Assembly: GCA_008711295.1 (NCBI GenBank) | Contig: VUYV01000395.1 | Coordinates: 232,529-296,528 of the forward strand | Source: Anarhynchus alexandrinus | Lineage: Eukaryota > Chordata > Aves > Charadriiformes > Charadriidae | Length of the DNA: 64,000 bases | Direction: 5' to 3' | Shown: positions 1 through 37,037 of the stretch, piece by piece | Layout: each line of letters opens with the position of its first letter | Position numbering within the stretch: position 1 is the first letter of the stretch | Notes under the pieces: model-generated | Told to the model about the DNA's origin: nothing | What the model saw: only the letters and a program-made list of their open reading frames with translations | Database searches by the model: none | Program-made: the position numbers and the translations under genes

Positions 1-1553
1 TCCGTGCAAGTCAAGGAATTTCACTTGATTCAAAATTTGTCTTTCAGTTTTGTGTGATAAATGTCAGAATAAAAATAAATAAATAATTATAATATCCAAG
101 CAGCATTGTATGAGAGAGATTAATTAAGCCTGAAACTTTAGCCAAATTAATGGATAGATGTTTCTGTATCTGCCACAGTGTAAGACACTAGAAGCAAGAA
201 AGTCTACAGGTACAATATGGAGAATAACAAAAATGTAACATGAAAGGAGGCAGACAGAACTGGTTTCTGCCTTTTCATTAACAGTGACTGAACTTTGCTT
301 TTGGAGCTGTACTCAAACATGGGCCCCCATTAACACTCTGCACTGACAGGGAAAAGAGGCGAAAGGATGGCCCGTGCTGATCAGATCACGTTGGTTTTAC
401 AGCAGTGGATGGCCCCGAAGCGAGGGCGCAGCGTGGCTGAGCTCACCTCTGCCCGCCTCCACGCATAAGAACTTGTCTGCACTGGAAACATGCCACGTTT
501 TCTTGAGGCTACGCCAGGTAAAAGCCACTTCAGCTTATAATCGGTGAGAGAAAATGCCCAGCTTGTAAGTTACTTTGCAATAAGACTGAATTTATTTTTA
601 GACAAGAATAACTGATATATATATTACTTGCCATAAAGGAGGAAATTCAGGGATTTTCATTTTAGAATCGGGTAAGCGTGAAGTTCAGACCAGACAGCAT
701 AGCCCATTTCTGAACCAAGGTTTTACATTATATTAGTCTGACTAAACTGAGCCAACAGGTCAGGTACACTTTGCTTTTGTGCCCGTGGAAGAGGTCTTCT
801 AGGCTAAACTTATCTACTGAGGCACCAGATATGATGGGCAAGATCTGAGGCAGCAGCTGTATTCCCAAAATACTCACCGAACAAATATTACACAAAACCC
901 TAGGTAACAAAAAGCCACTTTTCATAACAAAACCACATTTCAGTGTGTAGCAAGTAAGGGAAAGGAAAGGAAACAGAAATACCAGCCATGGCGGGAAGAA
1001 AACCAAAGGAGAAAATTGCACAAAGGCAAAAAGGTATTCAACCATGTCTGCTCCATACATTATTCAGAGAGTGGGAAAACTGAAACACACTACCTCTGCA
1101 GAAACAAGGCATCGGGGAACTTCCTACTTTTATATTAGTTATGCTCTTTTGCTTTTGGCGACAAGGAAGAACGCGTGTAACCTGCATCCCACACATCACG
1201 ATATACGCTCCCACCACCAGCTAGCGGAGATCTCTGTGTTGATGAAACTTCTGCGTTTATCTGGTCTGCTATTGACTGTGAAGAGTAATTCAGTGCCAAA
1301 CTACCCAAATTTCTCTGTGGATAACTCTGCTATCTGAGGCGGGGGGGGGGTATTCAACCCAGATCCAAGTAGTTTTAGCAACTCTCAGAGAATTATTTTC
1401 CTAAGCTTGAAAAAAATCTCTCCTGGGGACCCTGCGTCCCAGCACCTGGCCACTTCGCAGGCTCCCTGGTTACCTGGGAACATAGGGAAATTTTTTTCTC
1501 AAAAAAAAACATGTATATAGCTTCACCTATGTGATCAGCTGGTGCATAACTGG

Positions 1554-1579
1554 ATGCAAAGCTGCCCCAAGCTTTGCAT
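1554..1579. repeat. Perfect 10-bp inverted repeat with 6-nt loop
   Basis: The left arm ATGCAAAGCT (1554-1563) and right arm AGCTTTGCAT (1570-1579) are exact reverse complements around a 6-nt loop. The arms contain an octamer-like ATGCAAAG core. The hairpin lies at the left edge of a GC-rich stretch. Function is unknown. Confidence 0.8.
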
Positions 1580-1668
1580 TCTGCCTGCGGTACAGGACAG
1601 CGTGTGGCAGCTTTGCCCTCTGCTGGCCAGAGTCTCTGTGGGGTCCTCGGGAGCCCCCCTACTCCACG

Positions 1669-1762
1669 GGCACCCCCCGGGGCTGCCACCGCTGCCTCAG
1701 GCCTTCCCCAGGGGCTGTCACCCCCCGGGGCTGCCACCCCTCCCTCCGGCCTTCCCCAGGCC
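1669..1762. repeat. Two-copy GC-rich tandem repeat
   Basis: A unit of roughly 48 bp beginning CACCCCCCGGGGCTGCCACC and ending in GGCCTTCCCCAGG occurs twice in tandem with a few substitutions. It resembles a very short minisatellite. The frames that run through it (minus strand 1393-1788, plus strand 1531-1858) are Pro/Gly/Ala-rich by composition and are not supported as genes. Confidence 0.7.
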
Positions 1763-4700
1763 GGCAAAGCAAGGATTAAATACAGCAAGAGACTTGGTGT
1801 ATCGTCAGCTAAGGGGGTGGCAGCCCCTCGCTGGGAACGCCCATACCTGAAAGTCTAGAAAAAATGAACCTAAAAGTGTAAAAAAAACCCCAAAACCAAA
1901 GAATAGAATAAAAACCTTTAAATTTGACGGAGCTGCAATCCCTGCCCCCTGCTCTGCCCCAGCCCTGCAAAAGGTGAGAGAGAAATGGGGCAAGTGAAAT
2001 GACCTTAAGTAAAATCACACCATACTGGAAGGCTTTTCCCATCAGATTCATCACATTCCTCACTTCATTCCAGGTCTGTCCTTTTGCACAAATCATTAGG
2101 ACTGAACACCGTCACCGGACATTACTGGCAGGCAGCTACTGCCGAGGGGTGCACGGGGCCAGGGCGCTGCGACACAGGTTGGAAACAGAAACCCCGCCGC
2201 AAAAACACAGGCAGCTCTTCTGCCCACGCAGCCATCGTTTGCTTTCAAGTGCCAGGGCTGGTTTATCCCTTCCCTCTGCCTTTCTCCCACTTCTTTTTCA
2301 CCTTCGGGTGTTTGTTCTGTTCCACTCAAAATGCCGTAAAGCAATAAAACCGCAGCAGCGGTGAGCGAGTGTTTATCTAGCTCAAAACGAGTCGCCTTGG
2401 CAACAGGAAGCAAAGCTCTCCCATATTCTCCTGCCTTCGTTTTCTCCTGGTTTTGCAGCGATTGGTGTTGCTCGGATAAGAGCTACGCATGCTAAGTATG
2501 CCGTCAACGCCGGTTCCAGCAAATGGAGGCATGAATACGAGAGCTGGCCCAGCTCCTCTTGTAAACTAACAAAAACCGGTGGGTTGCCAAGTTCCCTGGA
2601 GAATTGCCGGGCCTCTCCGCACTGGCAGCTCCCGAGTTCAAAGGATTCGCCTACCGCTATAACAGCAACCGCTCGCTTTGAAGGCAAGTCCAAGAGCCCC
2701 CAGTTTTGCAGTTCTCTGCCACTTACACCTCCATTACAGAGCGACCCTTTAGGGATGAAGATGCAATTAGAAGATCTGTATGGTTTGTTTGATTGCACGT
2801 TCAACCAGTACCTGAACCTCAACGATTTCAGACACAGTGACTTTCTGCAAAGGCCAAGTACCACACTACACAGGGAGTATTCGTTTGTGGCGCTTCTGGT
2901 TAACGCCTGGCAACGTACGCCAGGCACTTAGGGTGTGCTTACACACCATGTCTTCCTCAGCAATGAATTCAGCTTAAAATTTCCCACCTTTTATTTGTCC
3001 AGCTCCTTGGGGTCGCATACTTTACAGCAGGCTCCCATGGACCGCGGCACCGCAGGACCAGTGGGCTCAGGGGCAGGCACGAGCGGCTCCCGGTGCGGGA
3101 TGGGACAAACTCCTGGGCCAGCGATGCTGCCAAAGAGACACACTGGTAACCCCATCTTCGCAGCACAACAAAAAGCTGCTAGAAATTAATATTTTTTCCT
3201 AAGTAAAATTAACCAAGTACGTTCTCCCAGCCATTTCTCTAACACACTGACAAAACACCTATTGGCATATTTAAAAAGTAAAGGTAAAAAACCAAAACAT
3301 GACAGCTGTGCACTTGCATTTAAAATAAATGCTCTTCGATACTTGCAGGACCAAACTTCTAACCTGCTATAAGAGAAGGGAATGTATTAGGAATATAATG
3401 CTTTAGTACCACTGGTACGAATATAGCTAGTTCACAGCCAGAATGTCACAGGTAAGCAAGCCATATTCCTCCATTACAGAGCCACAGGTGACACGAAGAA
3501 AGCATATTTAACGTTAGGAAGAATATTCCACTTTTGGTAGACAGCAACTTCTTTAACACCATCCACAGAAACTTAATCACTCGTAGGTAAGATAACCATA
3601 TTACTTCTCCACTCAGGCACATTTCAAAGTCACCCAAGCATACCTTATCTGATTATTTTTTTACAGCATTATTCCCATGATTTAATCCCGTCTGAGATCA
3701 TTAGACACTATGGTACCATAAGCAAGCAATTACGACACTGACCTGTGTTCTAGGGAACCCGAGCAGGAAAGTGCCTTTGTCATCTATCACAGAGTAATCT
3801 TCTAATTTGATTTAGAGCCTCCCTAGAAAAAAAGATAATTTACTTACCTGCTAGCTTTCAAGGACTGCCTTAAAGTCTGATTTAAACTAGGATACACAGT
3901 ACATCTTAGGGAAAATAAAAACTCGTACAGAATGCCAGTATTAGCTGTGTAATGTAAAACAGATAGAACAGGCAATGTTAAATCAGACTTGGTCTGATGG
4001 TAAAAAGGTGAAAGAATTAAGAGTTAACAAAGAAAAGGGCAGAGTCTTTGGCAATACAGCATGTCAACAGAGAAGGCAGATAAAGATTTAGGAAGTTCTC
4101 TCACTGCAGACACCCACGCCCCAGACAAGAACACTTCAGCATCTCACGATAACACCAATCTCCTATGGGAACTGTAATTCAGTGCAAATTTGCTACAGGA
4201 TTTTTTTTCCCCCAGACTTTTTGCTTGCTCCAGGTGACAGTAAGCTTGAGGACAGTCAAACAAGAAACTTACAAATTAACACGAGGTGCAAAATCAAAGC
4301 TAAAGATGTTTTTTTACCCTGCAGGGACAGGTAGAAAGGGCAACGGGGTACCAGCATCATGCCATGATGGGATACTGCACTGACTGCAGACCACTGGCAA
4401 CCGAAAACCCAAAGGCCCAGTAATCACGGAGTATCAGGCTGCTGCTTTTGAGCACGGGTGTTTTACTAAAAACACGTTCTTCCTTCAAGCACATTCACTG
4501 CACAAACGCAGGTTGTGGTAGACAGACAGTCACAAAATAGGAGGACACATATCTGAAGATGTGGGTAGTGTGAGTGTCCCTTCGAGGCGTGCAGTGGCTT
4601 TGCGGCTGAGAGCAAAGAGGCCCTGCTGCTCTCTCTGCACCACTGAGATCCTCCACTTGCTCATTAAAAATGACCCTGCATTGCCATCACACCAACCACT

Positions 4701-7700
4701 GCACACCACCATTCCCATCCTCCTCCCCTTCCTCATGTCCCTCTTCCTTCTGAGCTCTTTATCCGTACAAAGCCCAGCGCAATGGAGCCCTGGTCCCAGG
4801 CAGCAATTCGGCACCACTAAGGTAACTGCCACCGTCCTCGCTAAGAGACAACAGTACTCACAAGGCCAATCTCAAAGCTTGGAAATGTTGCATCAGGGGA
4901 GAAATCAAAGAAGCCTTCAGGGGGACAAGATCACGGACAACAAGATCTATCATCAAATACAACCGTTATTCTTTCCTTTGCTTGTTTGTTTGTTTTTTAG
5001 CTCTCTCTTTAATTGAAGACCCAAATTACGAATGTTCTGCTGGCACCAAAGGCCCCACATAGGTCACAGTTACAGTCCTGCTGCTGCCATGCAGAGTCTG
5101 CAACTAGCGGAAGAGAGGTAAAAATATGAACGCTAAAAATAATTTCGGATGCAGCCCTATGCTGGGTCATGAAGCACAGGATCAATGCTGTTTTTCGCTC
5201 CAGGCAGATTTATGTATAATAATGTTCTTTCAAAACACTCAACAGTCAAGGGAGACAGAAAAATCAGTAAAAACAAATGAGCAGTCCAAGGTTATGAATT
5301 CCTATAATTTTATGGTATCATCCTGAATTTTTAAATAACTTGGTATTTCTTGGGGAGGAAAGAAAAAAGCTGGAAGTTCCTAGGAGTGGATGAATCTAAG
5401 GAAAAACTGTAGAGCAGAAAATTCAATTGTAAACAAAAAACTAAACCACTGCAGGTAAACGTGCCAGACTTCACTAAAGGCACCCTCCATTGCTAAGGTT
5501 AAATACAAAGTACCTTTTGGGATGCAACCCTTGGGATGCTAAAACTCAACAGATGGACTCCTCTTGTTAGCATATGTTGATGGCAAGGGATAAGAGCAGC
5601 AGATATTAACTGTCATATGTAGTTAAAGACAAAAAACAAATACATAAACTGTTCTGGCATACTTCAGAATCCAAGCTTCTTTTGTAAAAGTGTATAGACC
5701 ATAATATCCATACAGGACATCATTAAGAAGTGACAAAAATTCTATTATTAACTTCTTCAGAAAGAACTTAACATTACCCTTCCTTGCTGAAGGAGATTTC
5801 TGTATTAGTTTGAAAAAGGAGAATAAGAAAACTGATGCTTAATTGTAAATACAACCTATATAAATATGGAAAGGAACAGAAGGGTGACTTCTCTTGCTAT
5901 GTGTTCAAGCCAGGAATTATTAATAAAAAGAGCAAAACTCCAAAACTTATGCTTTCGCAATTCTGCTCCACTCTCCACAAAACATAAAAAGTTTGAATCA
6001 TCTATGATCTGAATTATTTATAACACAGATAAATTTTTGACTTAAATGAATTTCAGCAGAAAAAAACCCAAAGCATTTTACCCAGAGCTGGCTGTCGGGG
6101 TTTTTTTCCTCCCCCTCACATCACAGAAATGGAAAAAAAATTTCTCGTGTCTTCCAGGCAAGACGTTTAGAAGACATTCACTGATCAATTCTTTTCATAG
6201 CACAGGTTTCTCAGTTCTCTCTACTGTGTCACCAAGTATCTCACCCACCTAGTGTAATAGAGCAGCTGAAGATTAAATAATAATATAAAAACCCCTGCAA
6301 TTGGACTAAAAATCTGAATATTGTGGAAGTCCACACAAGCGCCTGGCATGCAGGTTAGTTCCTAGTCTTCCCCCACCTTTCCCCTGCAGGCCCCTGGGCG
6401 GAATCGTCCTTACACAATTTCCAAGAAACATTAGCAAGCTTTTCCCCTCCACCCCCACAACTTTGTCCCTTATCTTGCACTTCTTCCCCCCCTCAGTATT
6501 TCTGCTATCTTCAGTTTGATCACTGCTATACCCTCTCCATCGATAGGTGGTAATGCTCTCCATTCCCTCGCTCACCGCCCGAGGAGAGGGATGCCGTCTG
6601 CTGGTGGATCGGATGCTAATCCGAGTCTCGGGGGGAGCGAAGGATGGAGACTGACGCTGGTGGTACCTGAGCCTACGGACTGTACAAGTACACCGTTCCC
6701 ATTGCTGCTGCATTACACTGCATCACAAGTAGCAGCACATAAATGGGACTCCATAACCATTCCTCTGCTCTTACTGTGCTGCTTCTCTACGCTATTCTCA
6801 CCTTGGGTAGTTTGATTACAGTTATTATGCTTTGTTATGGTCTCTTGAAAAACATTTTTTTTTCCTTTTTTTTTTTCTTCCTTCCTTTGTCTCCTGTTCT
6901 CCCTCACTGCAAAGCCACCATGGGTATTATATCCAAGCTACTTCCAGGAATTCGGCAGAAATAATGCAGATTCTTTTCCTAGATAGCAAAAATATACCAG
7001 TGTCACCAAACATTGTTTTATTACAATATATATATCATTATAATACCTACACTGTCCAGTGATTTGATAGCATAGAATTTTAAAATATTAATCTCACCAG
7101 CAAAATCTATAGCCACAAAAACGCCTACTGTCATTGACAGTTTCCTTCAAGAGCCTCTGATGGTATTTTAGGAATGTACTTCTAGTTTCAAAATAACTTA
7201 CTTACCCTTCTATTTATGAAGAAGTTTCACACTTTTACGAACCAATGTGTTAGTGTCTTATTTGCCCTGCAATGAAATTCACTGAAAAAAATCTCACAAG
7301 TAAATTTATCTTTACATTAATGGAGAGAGCTTTAACAGCAAACTTAGTCACACATAAGTTCAATCTTTTCTCTCATTCCAATTTTATGTTTCGTTTTTTT
7401 GTTTTTTAAATATTGCCAGTCTACAATGAAATACTTTCAAGCGCATTAAGATCACCACCTTAACTTGTGAACTACACAACTTTAACACTTATCTGTAAGT
7501 GAGAATTACTTCTGGAGCTAGTTACCAGATGTAACAAACAAAGGTTTTCTTATTTCTTCCCTTGAAGATTCTTCTAAAAAAAGAGAGCCTAAATTCTGTT
7601 TCATGTGCACTTCATGCAAGTAAATTTTCTTCCAGACTTCTCAATGACAGATTTTCTGACAGTCCCAGCCACTTTAAAATACACGGAAGATTACAGAGTT

Positions 7701-7800
7701 ATTCTACTGTATTTTTTGAACAGTCTGATGGACTAAACAGAGGCTTAGAGAAGTTTATTTAGCATTAACCAGATTTATGATTTATAGTGTCATGAAGCAA

Positions 7801-8194
7801 TAGATTGAAGAATTAGAGATGCACAACTGAAAATTTCTCAAGCATTTTATTTCATAACCTAGTGTATAAAACATCAACATAAAAAAAAAACCAACACCAA
7901 AACCAGAAGTGAAATAAAGCAAGATCTCTTAATACATTTTTTTTTTTTTACCAGAAAGCTTTACCTAACGGCTCAGAAGCAGTAAACATTCAGCCTATTT
8001 AAAAATGGGATTGAAAACAATCTTCATACTTGCAGTCTGTGGAATTATGAATCAGACAGACCGGGTTTTGATGCCTTCTTAAAAACGGTTTAGTTGCTGT
8101 AAGCAGTGGTGTTTGCAGGGTTTGTTTTTGATTGGGTTTTGTGTTTGTTTTTTTTTAATACCTAGTTCACTTTCAAGATCGCAATCAGTCTTGG
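7801..8194 (-). other. LARP7: Probable LARP7 3' untranslated region
   Basis: This is the stretch directly downstream (on the minus strand) of the LARP7 stop codon at 8195-8197. A minus-strand AATAAA (plus strand TTTATT at 7846-7851) about 350 bases past the stop is a reasonable polyadenylation signal, but other AT-rich matches occur nearby. The true cleavage site cannot be fixed from sequence alone. Confidence 0.5.
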
Positions 8195-32181
<23,987 letters not shown>

Positions 32182-35100
32182 TCTGTCAACTGAAAGTTAA
32201 ATACAACCTTTGAGAAAAATCAAAATATTCTCATTTCAAGGACATTCTTATCTTACATTAAAAACTTCATGTATCCCCTGTGAGACTAAGTGCCATTCAT
32301 TATTTGTAGCATAGAAAAATACAAAGCATACAGAAGATGAGGAAAATTAGGTCACACAATAACTGTGCAGTGAAGACTAAGCTGAAACTCCTGTCTCATG
32401 GCACCTACTGCTGCCCTTCAGCCACAGAGATTCACTGGAGGCAAGCTGGTACCAAACTGCAGGCTTTTCATTTGAAATTTGTACTATGTGTTAATCCAGA
32501 CCGCCTTGTGAACAGTCTGCCCTCCCCATTGGATTTCTAACAGCAGCTTTTGAATTTCAGCAGCAGTTATGGAATTCACAGTTCCAATTGCTTTCCCAAG
32601 TTATCAGACAAGCAGAACTATTATATATGTATATATAAGTAAACTCTTTAAAGCACTTGTGCAGGTCACAAAGTGTGTTTTAATAATACATAAATTCCCT
32701 GTTACCAGAAAAGCAAGCTACTTGCTAAAGAGAGGCTACAAAAACTAAATCTAAAAAGCGGACAATTTCCCTCCCAGTGAACACATTTTCTTAGACCTGA
32801 AAAAAAGACAGAAGTAATTTGTTCTCCACTCCCTGTATCTCCCAGTACAAACCACTAGAAAGAACACACAAAAACCCCAGAGCACTACACACTTCAGAAA
32901 TTATCCTTTTATGTAAAAGACAATGCAGGAAAAAAAAAAAAAAGAAGCTGGATTATATAGAAGACTTCTGAAAAGGCTGGCCAAAGGACCGTGCTCAGCA
33001 GGCATATATCGTAAATCCAGTGGTTGCAAACAGGTTACACACTGGCACACATACAGCAGCTGAAGAACTCGCTGCAAAAATTTATGGTACAACCTCCAAA
33101 CGAGAAGCATCTATTAATCCTTAGAAATAAATACAGTGTAAAGATATACTTAAGACACCTAGTTGATATTCATAGCAGGTATGGTAATAGTAAAGTATGT
33201 TTTTAAAAATTGTCTTTGTTTGTTACATCAAAAATGCAAACCACTCACTCTGCAAATTGCCAAGGCCCTACCAAGCAGGAATTCAAAAACCTCCCATCCA
33301 GTCTGAGTATGTTTTAACGCATTCTTACTTGCAAGTCCCTGTGGCAATCAGTATGTGCTATACTTAAACAGACATTTTTCCTTTCTTTAGTTAGGGCTCT
33401 TTCATCAACTGTCGCTGATTTTAAGTTCTGTCAGAACCTCAGAATCAGGCCCCCACAAATAAGGGACTAACTAGAGGGAAGCGACTTAAATGTACAGATT
33501 TGTCTTAGAAATTTTAACAACTTTTTAATGCATCAATTCATCTTTTTTTGTTCACATTTCAATCCACTGTAGCTAGTCAGTCCTCCACCAGACCTGCTCG
33601 TCACCACAGTGCTTCATTTTACAGGAGCAAACCCAGGTGATACTGCCAAAAGCAGACAGCTTTTTGAAAATGAAATTAACACGAAAATTAAAGTAATTAA
33701 TGTAGCAATCACCATATGAAAGACTTCTCAGCTCTCTGCCACGGCAACATACAAGGAAACACGACTACAGCCATCAGAGAGGAAGCCCACCTCTGCAACA
33801 GGATGACAAAAATGGAAATGGTCTTCAAATTATTGTGCAAATCAGGCTTCCTTAGCCGGATATCAGTTTCTCTCCCTGCTGTGAGCTGACCACTCAAGAT
33901 AGTGAAAGGTCAACAATTACCTTGAAAAGATAAGCCAGGTAAAACACCCAACAGAAGCAGAAGTTCAAGCTCCACTCAAGCCCTTCAGCAAGATATTTAT
34001 ATTAATAATCAGCACAACAATATACTACGCTGAGGGCTATAGCGAGTTGCGCCATTAAGGGTAAAGCATCATTAGGGGATACTTTTAGTGGCTGAACAGT
34101 ATTAAATGACCACACTGACATATAATCAATGCAGCTTATGTACTACAAAGCTTTATTTTAAGAAGCCATCTAAGTGTTTCATGCATTTTGAGTCATTCAG
34201 CCTTGGGACTTCCTTCCCAGGACAGACGTTCTCATTCAAGCTTAAAGAAAAACAGCTGCAAGCTATATTATTGGCTTCCCCCAACACCCCTCACTTTGTG
34301 CTATACGCTTTAGAAATGAAACTTGGAGAAAATTACTTTGAAGGAGCTTGGAAATACAGAGTCAGAGACCACACTAGATAAAACCTCAGGATTTAAGAAA
34401 ATACTGTTTATAAGTAAGCATGTCAATAACTAATAGCACTTGCTTTTTTTGTTGGTATTCTCTTCATTTCACAATTACTCTTGCAAACCCCAAATCATGA
34501 ATGAAAGCTGTAATGCCGAGGTATAAGATACTGCATTTTTGTTGACCTGCCAACTCTTACACTGCTGTCCTCACAGCCACAAGCACTATTCTGATAAACA
34601 ATTAAAATCAGAAGAAAGCAAAAGCAGGGTCAAAACTTCACTCTGTTAAAGCAAATCAGCTGCCACCCCTTAGCTATCCTCAAATGAAATAAAAATCAGT
34701 GTCTCTACGTTCAAGTGTGAAACCAGGAAAAGGAGGGACAATTAAGCAAGGGGATGGAACTCTAAGAAAGAAAAGATAATGTAAATCAAAGTAATACAGG
34801 TCCACACAAATCTATAGTAGCTTATCTACACTCCTTAAAAGGCAAACATTAAACATGTTGGTGTTAACGTGTACACAGCTAAGTTTCAAACCCAACTTCT
34901 GTTGTTATCTAGAAAATCATGATCAAATTTAACTGTAACGCAGCATCTGGAAGAATCACTTATAAAATATCCTTTATGCTTTTATAGTAAGCATTGATGC
35001 AAGTGCTTGCTTGCTTTGGGCATTTTAAATAGTAAAATGGGGCAAGGGGAGGAGAAAGAATCATTCAAAAAACTATGAAAATGTTTCCATACAGTCAGCG

Positions 35101-36580
35101 GCAACACTTCCTCTTCCTGACATTTACTCCAAACAAGTATTCAGCAAACCTGACACTACTTTTGAAGGCACATTCTGTAGTCAACCTTGGGTATTCTTAC
35201 TCTAATATACACACAGGCAGAGCAGCAGCAGTTCCTATCCCACCTATCCCTCTACAGAAAGCGAGCTAAGAAACGACAGAAGTTTATAACTGGGAACCAG
35301 CATAATTTTCTTAATCTAAAACCAGAGAACCTCCTGCTTTTTCCCCCTTTTAAGCAATGAAACTAATATATTATTTTAAACCCACATTTAAGGCATTCAA
35401 GAGATGTCACAGAACTGGTAGGGTCTCAAACTGAAAAGGCTTTGCCTCCGCACGACAGTGATGGGTGTTAAGGCTGTTTCCAGATACGGGCAGACCCCAC
35501 TGTGTCAGTCCTGCCATGGTTACCCTTTCCTCTGTCATCACAGGAGGCAGAAAGTGGATTTTTAACAAAATGCAGCCCCGCAGCACGAGGCTATGAGTAG
35601 ATGGATTCAGCTATATGAACCACCAATTCACTGACACCAAAAGGGCAGCATAGCACTCTCATCTTAGTCACTACACAGTCCTCCCTCAGAGCGTCTCACC
35701 CTCTGGTAAACCAGTTCAACTGTTGGTTTTTTTTTATTTTCTGGTCCTTCCCTGCTGGTCGAGTGGGTTAAACCAACTCATTAAGGAGCTGAATAAGCAG
35801 CAAAGCTGATGAAGGGATGCAGCAAGAATAAGCACATGGGAGCAGGATAGAGGTGGGTACAACAACAAGACATTCTGGTGCCCTATTAGCAGCTGCACAC
35901 AGACTGGCCCAGAAGCACTGCGCAACTGTAGGAGAACCTCATCTTCTTTACCCTTCAAACAACAGGGGAAAAGACAACGGGAAACAGATTTTTCTAGCCT
36001 CAACTTAATGTTTGACAACACAGCAACTGGCTAAATCCCAGTTACCGAGAAGGCTGACTGCCACACATTTGCCAAGTGCGCAGATACTGACCACTGCAGG
36101 TTTCAGCACTGATGCTGCAACTGCTCATGGACCTTGTATGCATAAAATAGTCAAGCAAGCGTGCACACGCTAGCCCAAAGACATCTGCTCCCTATGTTTC
36201 CCCCTCAACATGGAACCCCTTCCTCCAATGCCCGATGCCAGGTCTTAACCCTGTGCAAAGGCACCCCAGCCAGCACCACGATCTATGAGAGCAAAGTCAC
36301 CACAGAGCCCCAGGGAGACGCTGAGGGATAGGGGCGGTGAGAAGGCCTCAGGAAGGTGCCACACACCTCAGGAGAAGCGGGCAGCGGGAGGGCAGGATAC
36401 TCAGGCGACAGCCACGGGGGGAGGGCAGAGGACCACAACAGGCGAGACCAGGGCAGGGTTCAGGGGCACGAGTGGCGGTACCCGAAGGCGACACACAGAG
36501 AGCGACGCTACCCTAAGGAGACGGCTCCTTCCTTCCTTCCCGCCTGCCCTCCCCCTGAGAGGCCCGGCACGCGCAGCCCC

Positions 36581-36620
36581 TCAGCCCAACGGCCGCCCCC
36601 TCAGCCCAACGGCCGCCCCC
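36581..36620. repeat. Perfect 20-bp tandem duplication in the promoter
   Basis: TCAGCCCAACGGCCGCCCCC occurs twice head-to-tail without a mismatch, immediately left of the first NRF1 site. Such perfect short repeats are often length-variable among individuals. Confidence 0.95.
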
Positions 36621-36627
36621 TCGCCCG

Positions 36628-36637
36628 GCGCATGCGC
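36628..36637. promoter_or_regulatory. NRF1-type site 1
   Basis: The perfect palindrome GCGCATGCGC matches the NRF1 binding consensus. It lies downstream of the LARP7 exon 1 donor, inside LARP7 intron 1. Confidence 0.7.
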
Positions 36638-36718
36638 ACAGCGCTGTCACGTCTGGGCGGGGGGAGTCGCAGCGCCCCCTGCCTGCGGCGCCTCCACCCC
36701 CCGCCGCCCACCACTCAC

Positions 36719-36800
36719 CTGCCGCCGCGCACGGCGGAGACACCGGGCCGCGCCGTCCAGCCTCTCGCAGCGGGCCCTACCCCCTCCCGCCGTCACCGCC
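36719..36800 (-). other. LARP7: LARP7 noncoding exon 1 (upstream edge uncertain)
   Basis: A strong minus-strand donor (CAG followed by GTGAGT, plus strand ACTCAC at 36713-36718) fixes the 3' edge at 36719. The start-codon exon begins with an acceptor, so an upstream noncoding exon is required, and this is the best candidate. The transcription start is not visible; 36800 is only a guess. Confidence 0.6.
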
Positions 36801-36873
36801 GCCGCTGCCGTTACCGTCAATCCCGGCGCGACGCGCGGCCCCCGCAGGGAGAAAAGCCCCCGCGGCGGCGCCG

Positions 36874-36883
36874 GCGCATGCGC
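36874..36883. promoter_or_regulatory. NRF1-type site 2
   Basis: A second perfect GCGCATGCGC palindrome lies between the presumed LARP7 and ZGRF1 start sites, the expected place for a shared activator site. Confidence 0.75.
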
Positions 36884-36914
36884 AGACGCAGCGGCGGGCG
36901 CGCCTGGCTGCGGG

Positions 36915-36920
36915 CACGTG
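36915..36920. promoter_or_regulatory. E-box CACGTG
   Basis: The palindromic E-box lies about 100 bp upstream of the ZGRF1 exon 1 donor. The USF or MYC/MAX families bind this core; which one acts here is unknown. Confidence 0.55.
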
Positions 36921-36945
36921 ATTTCCTCCCGGCGTCGCAGCGCTG

Positions 36946-36953
36946 TGACGTCA
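36946..36953. promoter_or_regulatory. Full cAMP response element (TGACGTCA)
   Basis: The perfect 8-bp CRE palindrome lies just upstream of ZGRF1 exon 1. CREB/ATF factors bind this site, and it is common close to start sites of CpG-island promoters. Confidence 0.7.
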
Positions 36954-36969
36954 GGCGCGCTGCGGCGGG

Positions 36970-37037
36970 AAGTTCGAAGGCGGAAGGGGAGCGCAGAGGT
37001 GGTAGCGGCCGCCGCCATCATGATCCGCCCGGCACAG
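36970..37037 (+). other. ZGRF1: ZGRF1 noncoding exon 1 (upstream edge uncertain)
   Basis: The donor CAG followed by GTGGGT fixes the 3' edge at 37037. The exon ends with an upstream ATG at 37020-37022 that, spliced to exon 2, reads eight codons (MIRPAQAV) to TGA. The start site is a guess. Confidence 0.6.

Larger units (their letters stand above)
1..7800. other. Intergenic DNA beyond the LARP7 3' end
   Basis: No reading frame here has family resemblance, splice-linked partners or a codon pattern that I can support as a gene. The longest open frames (for example 2382-2927 on the minus strand) look like chance frames in GC-rich or low-complexity DNA. In amniotes the neighbour on this side of LARP7 is normally ANK2, lying in the same orientation as LARP7, so an upstream ANK2 exon or enhancer could be present, but I see no sequence proof. 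Separate entries cover a GC-rich repeat (about 1.65-1.77 kb) and a perfect hairpin (1554-1579). Confidence 0.6.
32190..36718 (-). other. LARP7: LARP7 intron 1
   Basis: This 4.5-kb first intron runs from the noncoding exon 1 to the start-codon exon. It is AT-rich on the left and becomes GC-rich towards the promoter. No further exon is recognised. Confidence 0.7.

Noticed and set aside
1393..1858. Gly/Pro-rich open frames on both strands
   Set aside because: They translate the GC-rich tandem repeat; composition artefact.
2382..2927. 181-codon minus-strand open frame
   Set aside because: No recognisable domain, no splice partners, and an opposite-strand frame overlaps it; best explained as chance.
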